The notes beneath the pieces were generated by a model. It was not told the origin of the DNA. It was given only the letters and a program-made list of their open reading frames with translations, and made no database searches. A DNA stretch of 64,000 bases. Source: Ignavibacteriota bacterium. GTDB taxonomy: Bacteria > Bacteroidota > Ignavibacteria > Kapaibacteriales > UBA2268. The stretch covers positions 1 through 64,000 of the forward strand of contig JAGXGG010000075.1 of assembly GCA_024636855.1 (NCBI GenBank), read 5' to 3'. The position numbers and the translations under genes were made by a program. Shown piece by piece: positions 35,370 to 44,694 of the stretch (position 1 is its first letter; every line of letters starts with the position of its first letter).

Positions 35370-36791
35370 TTATTTAGAATTTGCGAGCTTTTTAATTAGT
35401 CCATTGAATATAAATCCGTGGAATGGGAATACCGAAAACCAATATAGCCTACCAGCTAGTCCTAAGGGTCTGAAAGTAGCCGTTTGTATTATATATCCAT
35501 CTTCTACTTTGAATTCTAACCATGCATCCCCAGGTAATTTCATCTCAGCAAAAAGTAATAACCGACCTTCTTCTTTATCAGCATATAGCACTCGCCAAAA
35601 ATCCAAAGCATCGCCTGTTGATATTGTTAACTTATTTGTTCGACCTCTCCTGAGTCCTACTCCACCAACGAATTTGTCTAATATACCACGAATTTTCCAT
35701 AGCCAATTACCATAGTACCAACCGGTTTCACCACCAATTTTCCATATATTATTTATACAGGTATCTCTGTCTGCAATTTTTCTAGTTCGTTTATCTTTGA
35801 ATGAGCCAAATTCAGGTACTTTTACAAATTCACTTATGTTGAAATTGATACCACTGCTAGAGTATGAATCTTTCCAACTTGAATAGATATTATTGTCTTC
35901 AATTCTTTTAAATGCCTTACCGATAGCTTCTTTGAATGAGATGGGCTCTACACCTAATATTCTATTTATATCATGGTTACGGCATATTACTTCTACTTTC
36001 ATGCTATTGACTAATGAACGAGCTAGTCGATATGAAGTAGACGTAACAAAATACAACCAATAAGATGACAATTTCGGTGTCATTAGCGGTACTGTAAATA
36101 TTTTCCGTTTCAAGTTCCTTGCTTCGGCAAATTGGAGTAGCATTTCTTTGTAAGTCAGAATATCATAGCACCCAATATCAAAATTCTTATCATAAGTTTC
36201 TTCTTTCAAAATTGATTTCGTAAGAAATGTTAGTACATCAGATATACCTATTGGTTGACATCTAGTTGAAAGCCATTTCGGTGCTATCATAACGGGTAAT
36301 TTTTCTACTAGATCTCTTATTATCTCAAATGAAGCGCTACCAGAACCCACTATAATACCTGCTCTCAGGCATGTAAAGTGATATGTTCCTTTGCCTAGTT
36401 CTTCTTCTACTTTTTTTCTAGATTCTAAATGTTTGGAGAGTTTGGACTCATTGATAATACCGCTTAGGTATATCACCTGCTGAGCATTAGTATTAGAAAT
36501 TCTCTTTCTGAAATTAATTGCAGATTGCTGTTCTAATTCTGTGTAATCATCAGACGAGGACATAGAATGAACCAAATAATATGCTACATCTATGTCATCA
36601 GGTATATTTGACAAACTATCTTCTTTGAGTAAATCAATTTCTACTATCGAGATATTGGGAGCTAAAGAATTAGCATAGTTGAACCTTGTTTTGTCTCTGA
36701 CACAGCAAACAACGTGATGCCCTTCCTCAACGAGTAGTGGTAACAATCTTTTACCTATATAACCTGTAGCACCAGTAAGAAGAATTTTCAT
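35370..36791 (-). CDS. NAD(P)-binding epimerase-like protein with DUF2867 domain
   Basis: The 473-residue protein has an N-terminal extended-SDR Rossmann domain (ILLTGATGYIGKRLLPLL, then LRAGIIVGSGSASFEI and RCQPIGISDVLTFL). The C-terminal ~150 residues form a DUF2867-type domain (WKIGGETGWYYGNWLWKIRG, then SPATG-free GDALDFWRVL and LGLAGRLYWFSVFPFHGFIF). Such fusions are annotated as SDR-family oxidoreductases of unknown substrate. It converges on the barrel array. Confidence 0.85.
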   Translation of the reverse strand: MKILLTGATGYIGKRLLPLLVEEGHHVVCCVRDKTRFNYANSLAPNISIVEIDLLKEDSLSNIPDDIDVAYYLVHSMSSSDDYTELEQQSAINFRKRISNTNAQQVIYLSGIINESKLSKHLESRKKVEEELGKGTYHFTCLRAGIIVGSGSASFEIIRDLVEKLPVMIAPKWLSTRCQPIGISDVLTFLTKSILKEETYDKNFDIGCYDILTYKEMLLQFAEARNLKRKIFTVPLMTPKLSSYWLYFVTSTSYRLARSLVNSMKVEVICRNHDINRILGVEPISFKEAIGKAFKRIEDNNIYSSWKDSYSSSGINFNISEFVKVPEFGSFKDKRTRKIADRDTCINNIWKIGGETGWYYGNWLWKIRGILDKFVGGVGLRRGRTNKLTISTGDALDFWRVLYADKEEGRLLLFAEMKLPGDAWLEFKVEDGYIIQTATFRPLGLAGRLYWFSVFPFHGFIFNGLIKKLANSK

Positions 36792-36843
36792 ATTACCTAT
36801 TACGTATCATGGTACTATTTAATATATTTTATAATCTTATGGT

Positions 36844-37082
36844 TACAGATATTAAGCCAATTCGTGGCTTATATGGAATTAATCCGCCTTCTAACTCCGC
36901 TCAGGCATCATAATTCTGACCTAGCGGGGCAGTGTTTGTTTTGTAGCATCCCATTTCAACAGATATTATGCTCCGATGGTGCCGCAATTCTGTATTGAAT
37001 TATCCTAAATTAGCCACGTAGTGGTGATATATCTGTAGCTAAATGAATAGATAAAAATCAATTGCCCCGTAGGGGTAATATA
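36844..37082. repeat. REP-like palindrome cluster upstream of the transposase gene
   Basis: Includes AAGCCAATTCGTGGCTT, GCCACGTAGTGG with GATATATCTGTAGC, and GCCCCGTAGGGG with TAATATA. It fills most of the 330-bp gap between the epimerase-like gene and the transposase gene. No gene or obvious promoter was seen. Confidence 0.8.
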
Positions 37083-37121
37083 TTTATTTCCAGAATAATT
37101 GATTTTTTATTAATTTTATAA

Positions 37122-37571
37122 ATGCCTAATACATATCATCAAATATATTTGCACATTGTTTTCTCTACTCTAAATAGGGAAAGGACTATTCGTGACCCAT
37201 TGAAAACAGAACTTTTGAAATACATTAATAAAATTATTCAAAACAATGAATCAAAACCAATTTGTTTGAATGCTCACATTGATCATGTACATTTATTAAT
37301 TGGGATGAACCCATCAATAAAGATTAGTGATTTAATTCGTGATATCAAATCAAGTAGTTCAAAGTGGATAAATGAAAACCGAAAACTAAACGACAAGTTT
37401 AGTTGGCAATCTGGCTACGGTTGTTTCTCTGTGTCGAAATCAAGTTTACAGTCGGTTATCAGATATATAGATAACCAAGAGGAACACCATAAAGTAAAAT
37501 CCTTCAAAGATGAATATCTTGAGTTATTAAAGAAACACGGTGTTGAATTTAATATCGATTATGTCTTTTAG
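37122..37571 (+). CDS. REP-associated tyrosine (Y1) transposase, IS200-like (RAYT type)
   Basis: The 149-residue protein starts HQIYLHIVFSTLNRERTI. It has the HUH motif HIDHVHLLIG near residue 50 (His-hydrophobic-His within HVHLL) and a catalytic tyrosine candidate in SVIRYIDNQEEHH near residue 120. Such proteins cut and join single-stranded hairpin ends and mobilise or spread REP sequences. It is surrounded on both sides by palindromes of the type REP transposases recognise. No IS200 ends with a second gene (TnpB) are present. Confidence 0.88.
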   Translation: MPNTYHQIYLHIVFSTLNRERTIRDPLKTELLKYINKIIQNNESKPICLNAHIDHVHLLIGMNPSIKISDLIRDIKSSSSKWINENRKLNDKFSWQSGYGCFSVSKSSLQSVIRYIDNQEEHHKVKSFKDEYLELLKKHGVEFNIDYVF

Positions 37572-37576
37572 TATTC

Positions 37577-37834
37577 CACCCCTACGGGGCGGATTGGGTT
37601 GTTAGCTAGTCAATGGGGCTACAGGTATTGAGCCACTACGTGGCTAATAAAGTATCACAAACAAAATTGAATTCAAAAACCGTTTTCCAAATATCAATCG
37701 TAAATGCCCCAGAGGGGCAGTATATCTGTAGCAACCAAGTTTGAAAAAGTTAGAAAAAGCCACGTAGTGGCGATATATCTGTAGCCAATGTGGCTACCAC
37801 CCACACACCACCAGCCCCGTAGGGGCGGTATACC
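37577..37834. repeat. REP-like palindrome cluster downstream of the transposase gene
   Basis: Contains CCCCTACGGGGC, AGCCACTACGTGGC, GCCCCAGAGGGGC with AGTATATCTGTAGC, AGCCACGTAGTGGC with GATATATCTGTAGCC, and GCCCCGTAGGGGC with GGTATACC. These fill the 343-bp space before the next gene, along with the left 42-bp repeat of the islet. Confidence 0.8.
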
Positions 37835-37859
37835 TTTAAGTTATTAATTTTCTTTCAAT

Positions 37860-37901
37860 CAAAAAAAATCCTCATTTCTTCAAGAAACAGGGATTGTAAT
37901 T
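37860..37901 (-). repeat. Left 42-bp direct repeat of the islet, containing a terminator hairpin
   Basis: Seven As, then a stem with AATCC / GGGATT and TTCTT / AAGAA arms, then TGTAATTA. It matches 41123-41164 at 41 of 42 positions. Read on the minus strand it is a hairpin followed by a T run and can terminate the gene at 37915. Confidence 0.88.
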
Positions 37902-37914
37902 ACATTATTCATTC

Positions 37915-38679
37915 TTAATCTTTTATTTTGATTTCGATTCTTTCATTTTCTAATTCGATATTGAAATAAACAAAACCATATTCCAGATTAAAATAATATG
38001 TTGCCTTGTTGATATTCCTTGATCCATTCAATTCTTGACATTCACATTTTATTACCCAAACATCCAGCATTCCCTTATTCGACTTATAATCCGATTCTCC
38101 CTTAACCATATATGTACAATCCGCTAATTCAGTCTTGTCAATTTCAAGCTCTTTAGTCTCAGACACATAAGAAGGTTCGTCTGATTTATTGACGTTTGAC
38201 TTTACTACAGTTTGTTTTACAGTTGTTTTTTTGGGTCTAGCTAAAATTTTAGTATTGATTGTTGAATTGAATAATGGCAATACAACTTTAGGTTCTAATA
38301 TTTTTTTATTCAAATCAATAATGTTAACTAAAGGCGGTAAACTTAATTCAAATGCTTTAAAATTACTAAAGTCAACATTTTGATTTTCTTTAACAGGAAA
38401 AGCAGAGCTCAAATCTATAATAGGGTCAAAATTTAATGTTTGGATTATCATATTCTGATTAGAACCAGGCATACCAGAATAATTAAGAGTCCAGGTCCAA
38501 GTTTGATCAGAATTTGTTTCATCCTTATTACTTTTTAAATTCAAATCATACCTTAGAGTATCATTTTCTCGGACATGAGTTACCTCATAATTAAAAGTAG
38601 CTTGGCTTTCGTACACATCTGACGAATATGCTATGTTAAAAGCAATAATAAAAAGAAATGAATAAATTAGAGGTCTCAT
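37915..38679 (-). CDS. Secreted protein of unknown function in the islet
   Basis: The 254-residue protein has a signal peptide (LIYSFLFIIAFNIAYSS). The rest is beta-rich with a repeated Lys/Asn content, and I recognise no catalytic motif or family. It includes DLSSAFPVKENQ and a C-terminal ATYYFNLEYGFVYFNIELEN. The gene is on the same strand as, and downstream of, the three-gene module, but 127 bp away, so it may be independently expressed. Base composition is visibly more AT-rich than nrdJ. Confidence 0.65.
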   Translation of the reverse strand: MRPLIYSFLFIIAFNIAYSSDVYESQATFNYEVTHVRENDTLRYDLNLKSNKDETNSDQTWTWTLNYSGMPGSNQNMIIQTLNFDPIIDLSSAFPVKENQNVDFSNFKAFELSLPPLVNIIDLNKKILEPKVVLPLFNSTINTKILARPKKTTVKQTVVKSNVNKSDEPSYVSETKELEIDKTELADCTYMVKGESDYKSNKGMLDVWVIKCECQELNGSRNINKATYYFNLEYGFVYFNIELENERIEIKIKD

Positions 38680-38806
38680 AACTGTACCAATGTTAAATAA
38701 TTTATAGAGAAACAGGTGTCAATGTGAATTTACAGAATTCTAATAATATTTACAAAAAGGATCCATCACCCAAGCATTATTTTAATTGCAAGTTGTTTAT
38801 TTACTT

Positions 38807-39349
38807 TTATCCTTTGTAGTTAAATAAGAATTTTAATATTTCTGTTTTAGCTTCTGTAATTGGTTTCAATATTGTTGTGTTGTACATTGCTTTGTCAGTT
38901 AAATTTAAACCATTATTAAATATATTTTCATAAAGTTTACCCTGTAACTCATCAAATTTACTTAGGATATTACTATAAAGGCTATTATCTACCGCCAATA
39001 AAGTATCAACAAATTTCCTTCTAATCATAATAAATAATTCATCTGTTTCTTCAATTAAATTTTCTTTTTCATTTTGACTTACAACTGAATTAGTTAATAT
39101 ATTCAAATTAAGTTCAAGTTGATCAATAAAGTCATAAAGAAATTTCAAATTTTGATCTAAAATAAGAGTCTTAAGCAATTTCATTTTTCTTTCTTGCTCT
39201 TTAGATACGTCAGAATTCTGTTGATTTAAACTAAATATATAATAAGTTATTACTATATTAAATAGAGCGATAACTATTGCTGCAACTTTAAAAATTATAT
39301 CAAGTATATCTGTTTGATTTGATAGACTTTGTGAACAATGTAATATCAT
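38807..39349 (-). CDS. Membrane protein of the islet's three-gene module
   Basis: The 180-residue protein has one hydrophobic segment (about residues 18-40, FKVAAIVIALFNIVITYYIF). A mostly helical cytoplasmic part follows (SKEQERKMKLLKTLIL, LKFLYDFIDQLELNLNIL, MIRRKFVDTLLAVDNSLY). I recognise no named domain. Its start overlaps the end of the STAS-like gene by four bases, which indicates translational coupling. It is a candidate membrane anchor or effector for the module. Confidence 0.7.
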   Translation of the reverse strand: MILHCSQSLSNQTDILDIIFKVAAIVIALFNIVITYYIFSLNQQNSDVSKEQERKMKLLKTLILDQNLKFLYDFIDQLELNLNILTNSVVSQNEKENLIEETDELFIMIRRKFVDTLLAVDNSLYSNILSKFDELQGKLYENIFNNGLNLTDKAMYNTTILKPITEAKTEILKFLFNYKG

Positions 39350-39684
39350 CCTAATGCCGTCCCTTGTCTTAATATCCTTTCAATTGCTTCATTTAATGGT
39401 TTCTCATATTTATAAGAACCTTGAGATTCAAATTCAAATTTTGATAAAAATTTTTCTCTACCCAAAGAAAGAACAACTTCAAGAAATAATTCTTCAAAAA
39501 ATGAGGGAATAATTGAGTAAACATTATCGGGTATAATAATTTTAACTTTATCATACTTTTTCTCTATTTCATTAATTTGTGACTCCTCTCTTGCTCTTTT
39601 TCCTCTATCACGACCAGTATAAACTTTAGCCCCCTTTGCTCTATAATCTTCTAGATTAATTATATTATCTTTACTTAATTTCAT
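39346..39684 (-). CDS. STAS-like (DUF4325-type) protein
   Basis: The 112-residue protein has GRDRGKRAREESQIN followed by IPDNVYSIIPSFFEELFLEV and VLSLGREKFLSKFEF. This block (a short strand, a Ser-Phe-helix and a Gly turn) matches DUF4325-type STAS-like proteins, which resemble anti-sigma-factor antagonists. Such proteins are often encoded next to GHKL ATPases, as here. It overlaps both neighbours (14 and 4 bases). Its role is inferred to be the binding partner of the ATPase. Confidence 0.72.
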   Translation of the reverse strand: MKLSKDNIINLEDYRAKGAKVYTGRDRGKRAREESQINEIEKKYDKVKIIIPDNVYSIIPSFFEELFLEVVLSLGREKFLSKFEFESQGSYKYEKPLNEAIERILRQGTALG

Positions 39685-41137
39685 TTGTTAAATCATCCTC
39701 ATTAAACAATATTTTTGCACTAATAACGGTTCCTGGGAAATAATTATCTTCAAATTTAACATAATTTGAATCTGGTTTTTCTTCTATTTCACCTGAATTA
39801 TTAAAAGTCATATACTTATATGTGTCCCCTAATTCATCAGTCTTTTCTTTAATTGCATATTTGCCATCAAAAACTATACTTGTTTTCCCTGACAGTATTG
39901 CCATTTTAGAAAAATCATCTTCATGATTATTATACCCTTTAATATTAAAGAAGCTTTCAATAAAGCGAATAGATCCATTTCCTCTTTTTTTATACTCTGT
40001 TTCTGCTACACTTGTAACACCTTCCTGTAAAGAATATAATGTCCAAAGAGTTTCTTCTTCAAATTGTTCACGACTAAAGAACCTTCTTCTTGTATATTCT
40101 TCAGATAATTTTTTCATTTTTTGTACAATTCCTACGTTTGGGCAATCAGGCGAGTTAAATTTTTCATATATAGTTCCTCCAAAATTTAAAATAACTAAAT
40201 GAAACATACCATAATGTTCATTCGCCTTATTGATTTCATGAAAATAACCTATTGAAAAACGATAGTCAGTAGTTGAATGTTCTTCTGCATTTATTAACAT
40301 TTCGCTTATAACTACGCATAAATCATCTAGTTTTTCAACGGTTAATCTCTTTCCCATTCGTTTAAGACATGACAAAACATAATCTACTAGCTTTGTTGTA
40401 TCTATGTCCTTTTGTTCTGAAATGACAACTGAATCTCCTTGTTTAGCTCGATTATGAACACACAATGGGTATGGAATTATATCTTTAAAATCTCTTCTAT
40501 CATCTGTGTGAATCGCAGGGGACCCTACTGAAAATAATAATTTGTTAACATTACTATTATCTATGTTAATTGCACTAATTCTTTTAATTCTAGTATTCAT
40601 TTCTAATGAACTAGAACAAGCTTTATAAAATGTTAACATATCTTTTAGAATTATATCAAGAAGTACTTGAGCTTCTAAGTCAACTTTTTCACATTCTGAA
40701 TAATCAATCTCAACTAAACTAGAGTTTTGATTAACTAAAACCCCCAACAAATTTGTTATGAAGGTGTAACTTTCATTACTCTTCTCAATCAAAGAAAAAT
40801 GTTTTGGCACTTGTATTTTTTGATTTCTATGACTTACTCCTTTAGTTATTTTGTCTAAATTGAAATTAGATTTTTCATTTGATAATAGGAATTTAGTGTT
40901 AATCGGCATAAATCTATTGATTAGCTCTTGTATCGTATATTTATCAATATACGACTCTTTTGACTTCAAAAATTGTAAATATTCTCTAACTCTCCTTGCT
41001 TTTCTTTTTCTTTTACTTTTTAAACGTCTTTGAAATCGTTTTTCAGCAATTGTTTTTTTTATTTCAATTTTTTTCTTCAAAAGTGACCTTACGTATACTC
41101 TATTAGCATTTTTCAAGTTTTTCAAAAAAATCCCCAT
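39671..41137 (-). CDS. GHKL/histidine-kinase-type ATPase of the islet module
   Basis: The 488-residue protein has a strongly basic N-terminus (about 1-55, EKRFQRRLKSKRKRKARR). A possible STAS-like segment lies around 110-170 (LVEIDYSECEKVDLEAQVLL). The GHKL ATP-binding domain starts at about 245, with N-box EMLINAEEHS (279-288), LNFGG (317-321) as the likely G1 box and RGNGSI (385-390) as the likely G2 box. No DHp dimerisation or receiver domain is present, so it is not a typical sensor kinase. The ATG at 41137 lies inside the right 42-bp repeat; TTG 41125 is an alternative start. Confidence 0.75.
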   Translation of the reverse strand: MGIFLKNLKNANRVYVRSLLKKKIEIKKTIAEKRFQRRLKSKRKRKARRVREYLQFLKSKESYIDKYTIQELINRFMPINTKFLLSNEKSNFNLDKITKGVSHRNQKIQVPKHFSLIEKSNESYTFITNLLGVLVNQNSSLVEIDYSECEKVDLEAQVLLDIILKDMLTFYKACSSSLEMNTRIKRISAINIDNSNVNKLLFSVGSPAIHTDDRRDFKDIIPYPLCVHNRAKQGDSVVISEQKDIDTTKLVDYVLSCLKRMGKRLTVEKLDDLCVVISEMLINAEEHSTTDYRFSIGYFHEINKANEHYGMFHLVILNFGGTIYEKFNSPDCPNVGIVQKMKKLSEEYTRRRFFSREQFEEETLWTLYSLQEGVTSVAETEYKKRGNGSIRFIESFFNIKGYNNHEDDFSKMAILSGKTSIVFDGKYAIKEKTDELGDTYKYMTFNNSGEIEEKPDSNYVKFEDNYFPGTVISAKILFNEDDLTNEIK

Positions 41138-41164
41138 TTCTTCAAGAAACAGGGATTGTAATTA
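41123..41164 (-). repeat. Right 42-bp direct repeat of the islet, which is the nrdJ terminator
   Basis: Matches 37860-37901 with one mismatch. On the minus strand it is the intrinsic terminator of nrdJ (AATCCCTGTTTCTTGAAGAA, then a T run), 12 bp after the nrdJ stop. Confidence 0.88.
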
Positions 41165-41175
41165 TTATCTATTAT

Positions 41176-44100
41176 TTATGAGCAGCCGCTTGTGGTGCCG
41201 CAATCCTCGCAGACCGTACAGCTTCCGTTTCGCTTCACCCTCGATGAGCTACAAGTGCTACACATCTCACCAGTATAACCCAAGCTGCGGGCTTCGTCTA
41301 GCTCGGCTTGCTTTTGTGCTCTGCCAGCATCAATTGTAGTTGAAGCTTTTAGCTGTACTAACTGTGGTGCGATTATACTTTTAGCAATGTCTTTTTCATC
41401 TGGTTGCGAACCGCCTTTGTCATCTATGTCATTTGCTTTAGATTCAGGAGATTGCAACTCAGGAGTATCGCCCCCATTCGGGTTGTTCTTGTCTTCATCA
41501 ACCGCAAATACATGAACTAGGTCATTTCTTTTTAGGTAGTCGTAGCCAAGTGTACGGAATACATAGTCTAGGATAGAAGTCGAATTCTTGATTGCTTCGT
41601 GACCTTGTACCATACCTGCTGGCTCGAATCTAGTGAATGTGAATGTATCTACTAGCTCTTCTAGAGGCACACCATACTGTAATGCCTTAGATGCTAATAT
41701 AGCGAAACTGTTCAACATACCACGGTATGCAGCGCCTTCTTTGTACATGTCGATAAAGATTTCACCTAATTGACCATCTTCGTACTCACCAGTTCTTAGG
41801 AATATTTTGTGTCCGCCAACAGTTGCTTCTCTGATTGTACCTTTACGACGTTTTGGCAATTTGTATCTTTGTGATTTTCTTACAGACTTGCCTTCGATTT
41901 GCTCGTGCATTTCTTTAGCGCCTAGAGTTTCGTCTAGTGTATGCTCGTCACCCAATAGAACTGTTTCTTCTAGTCCATCATAGTTCGCTGAGTTCAATGG
42001 TTGTGATAGTTTAGAGCCATCACGATATAGAGCGATTGCTTTTAACATCAGTTTCCATGACTTCATGTGAACTTCGCTTATATTGTTCACTGTAGCGCTT
42101 CCAGACATATTAACAGTCTTGGATATAGCACCAGAGATAAACGGTTGAGCAGCAGCCATTATGCGTACGTGAGCCATATAAGCTATAGAGCGTTCGCCTT
42201 TCTTACCACATGTGTTCGCGCAATCGAAAATAGGTAGATGTTCATCTTTCAGATGCGGTGCACCCTCTATCATCATAGTACCACAAACGTAGTCATTAGC
42301 TTTTTCGATTTGCTCAGCAGTAAAGCCAAGAGCAGCTAATAGGTTCAGAGATGAGTCAGCTATTTCTTCATCAGAAAGCCCTAGCTTCATCATGAAATCT
42401 TCGCCCAATGTCCATTTGTTAAACGCAAATTTGATGTCGAATACATCGTCTAGTTGATCTTCTACAAGTTTGATTTTATCTTCAGTAAACCCTTTCTCAA
42501 TCAAAGATACTTTGTTGATTTCTGGACAGCCAGCGAATGTGCCGTGACCTTTACTGTATTTTGTTATTTCTTCAATTTCAGTTTCAGTGTAGCCTAGTTT
42601 CACTAGTGCTTTTCTTACTGATTGGTTTACTATTTTGAAGTATCCACCACCAGCTAATTTTTTGTATTTCACGATAGCGAAATCTGGCTCGATACCCGTA
42701 GTATCACAATCCATAACAAGACCAATAGTTCCAGTAGGAGCTATTACAGTTACTTGTGCATTGCGATATCCATAGTGCTCGCCCATTTCTAAAGCATTGT
42801 CCCATACTTCACGAGCCGCTGTTAGCATATCTTGAGGGCAGAAACGAGTATCTATACCTTGAGGTCTTATAGTCAAGCCTTCGTACTCAGAAGTTTTAGC
42901 ATTGTAAGCCGCTCTTTTGTGGTTACGGATTACTTTTAACATGTGCTTTTCATTTAGCTTGTATTCTGGGAATGCACCTAGCTCTTTTGCCATCTCGGCA
43001 GAAGTAGCATAAGCTTGCCCACATAGAATAGAAGTCAAAGCACCAGTCCAAGCAAGAGCTTCATTCGAATCGTAAGGAATGCCGTTTACCATTAGTAATG
43101 AACCAATGTTAGCATAGCCAAGACCTAAAGTTCTGAATTTGTAACTAAGGTCAGCAACTCTCTTAGATGGGAATTGAGCCATTAGTACAGATATTTCTAG
43201 AACTACAGTCCAGATACGAGCAGCATGCTTGTACGCTTCTATATCGAACTCACTAGTCTCTTCGTTGAAGAATTTCATTAGGTTCAAACTTGCTAGGTTA
43301 CAAGCTGTATCGTCCAAGAACATATATTCTGAACATGGGTTAGATGCGTTGATACGACCAGACTCAGGGCAAGTGTGCCATTCGTTGATGGTAGTATCAT
43401 ATTGTAATCCTGGATCAGCCGACTTCCAAGAAGCTAAGTTAATTTTGTTCCATAGGTCACGAGCTCTCACACGGCGAACGTGCATTTCGTCAGTACGCCA
43501 TTTTAGTTCCCACTCTTCGTCAGCTTCTACAGCCTTCATAAATTCATTAGTAACACGAACAGTGTTATTCGCATTTTGACCGCTTACAGTGTTGTATGCT
43601 GCACTCTCATAGTGTGTATCGAAAGCTTCAGTATCAACAGAAGTGAATCCTTGTTTCACAAGATCTAATACTCTATCCATGTAATTAAGAGGAACACCAC
43701 GATGAGCTCCACGTTTGATAAGCTCTTTTAAAGTTTGATTTTTTTCAATATCAGGGCTATTAGTGATGGCTTCTTCCATTATAGCTTCTAGGAATACTTT
43801 ATTAATCCTAGAACCAGTAACTAATGCAGCAACTTTCTCTTCTTCTCTAGCTTTCCACTCTATGAATTGCTCCACATCTGGGTGGTCTATATCCACAACT
43901 ACCATTTTTGCTGCACGCCTTGTCGTACCACCAGATTTAATAGCTCCGGCAGCTCTATCAAATATCTTCAAGAAGCTCATCATTCCAGAAGATACCCCCC
44001 CTCCAGATAATGGTTCTTCGCTACTACGTATGCGAGAGAAGTTAGACCCAGTACCACTACCGAATTTGAATATACGTGCTTCTCGCGTAATCAAATCGAA

Positions 44101-44694
44101 GATACCACCTTCGTTAAGCATATCGTCACTAACAGATTGGATAAAACATGCATGAGGTTGAGGTCTAGTATAAGCGTCTTTTGATTTTTCTATTTTCCCA
44201 TTGTCAGGGTTAACGTAGTAGTGTCCTTGCTTGCTCCCCGTAATACCATAAGCGAAGTTCAACCCAGTATTAAACCACTGAGGTGAGTTAGGAGCTGCAG
44301 CTTGATTCATAAGCATATATGCCGCTTCTTCGTAGAATATTTCAGCATCTTTTGTAGTGTCGAAATAATTGTTTTGCTCGCCCCAATGTCTCCAAGTACC
44401 AGCAAGTCTATGAATTACTTGCTTAACTGAATTTTCTGAGCCAGTAGCATGTTCGCCATTTTCATCTTTGACTTTCTTACCTTTCTCGTCGAAAAGAGGT
44501 ACACCCGCTTTTCTGAAATACTTTTGTGCCAATATATCGGTAGCCATTTGAGACCATCCGATTGGGACTTCTACATTTTTCATATCGAAAACAGTTGAGC
44601 CGTCTGGGTTCTTTATAGTTGATGAGCGGTGTGTATATTTGAAAAGGTCATATACGTTCACGTCATCTTTGGTAAAATGTCGAGAAAATTTCAT
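41176..44694 (-). CDS. nrdJ: Vitamin B12-dependent (class II) ribonucleotide reductase
   Basis: The enzyme reduces ribonucleotides to deoxyribonucleotides using adenosylcobalamin, so it works with or without oxygen. The 1172-residue length fits the long NrdJ class. Family blocks are FIQSVSDDMLNEGGIFDLIT, FKFGSGTGSNFSRIRSSEEP, GKSGGTTRRAAKM-like SGGTTRRAAKMVVVDIDHPD, NASNPCSEYMFLDDTACNLA (catalytic Cys region) and VIAPTGTIGLVMDCDTTGIE. The C-terminus has a cysteine cluster CSTCSSSRVKRNGSCTVCED that acts as a zinc ribbon in the family. A large leader hairpin lies upstream. Confidence 0.96.
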   Translation of the reverse strand: MKFSRHFTKDDVNVYDLFKYTHRSSTIKNPDGSTVFDMKNVEVPIGWSQMATDILAQKYFRKAGVPLFDEKGKKVKDENGEHATGSENSVKQVIHRLAGTWRHWGEQNNYFDTTKDAEIFYEEAAYMLMNQAAAPNSPQWFNTGLNFAYGITGSKQGHYYVNPDNGKIEKSKDAYTRPQPHACFIQSVSDDMLNEGGIFDLITREARIFKFGSGTGSNFSRIRSSEEPLSGGGVSSGMMSFLKIFDRAAGAIKSGGTTRRAAKMVVVDIDHPDVEQFIEWKAREEEKVAALVTGSRINKVFLEAIMEEAITNSPDIEKNQTLKELIKRGAHRGVPLNYMDRVLDLVKQGFTSVDTEAFDTHYESAAYNTVSGQNANNTVRVTNEFMKAVEADEEWELKWRTDEMHVRRVRARDLWNKINLASWKSADPGLQYDTTINEWHTCPESGRINASNPCSEYMFLDDTACNLASLNLMKFFNEETSEFDIEAYKHAARIWTVVLEISVLMAQFPSKRVADLSYKFRTLGLGYANIGSLLMVNGIPYDSNEALAWTGALTSILCGQAYATSAEMAKELGAFPEYKLNEKHMLKVIRNHKRAAYNAKTSEYEGLTIRPQGIDTRFCPQDMLTAAREVWDNALEMGEHYGYRNAQVTVIAPTGTIGLVMDCDTTGIEPDFAIVKYKKLAGGGYFKIVNQSVRKALVKLGYTETEIEEITKYSKGHGTFAGCPEINKVSLIEKGFTEDKIKLVEDQLDDVFDIKFAFNKWTLGEDFMMKLGLSDEEIADSSLNLLAALGFTAEQIEKANDYVCGTMMIEGAPHLKDEHLPIFDCANTCGKKGERSIAYMAHVRIMAAAQPFISGAISKTVNMSGSATVNNISEVHMKSWKLMLKAIALYRDGSKLSQPLNSANYDGLEETVLLGDEHTLDETLGAKEMHEQIEGKSVRKSQRYKLPKRRKGTIREATVGGHKIFLRTGEYEDGQLGEIFIDMYKEGAAYRGMLNSFAILASKALQYGVPLEELVDTFTFTRFEPAGMVQGHEAIKNSTSILDYVFRTLGYDYLKRNDLVHVFAVDEDKNNPNGGDTPELQSPESKANDIDDKGGSQPDEKDIAKSIIAPQLVQLKASTTIDAGRAQKQAELDEARSLGYTGEMCSTCSSSRVKRNGSCTVCEDCGTTSGCS

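Noticed and set aside
37122-37571. Complete IS200/IS605 element
   Set aside because: There is no tnpB gene and no clear single left and right end. The multi-copy palindromes fit a REP-associated transposase better.
39671-41137. Ordinary sensor histidine kinase
   Set aside because: There is no DHp His box, membrane segment or receiver domain; only the GHKL-type N and G boxes are present.
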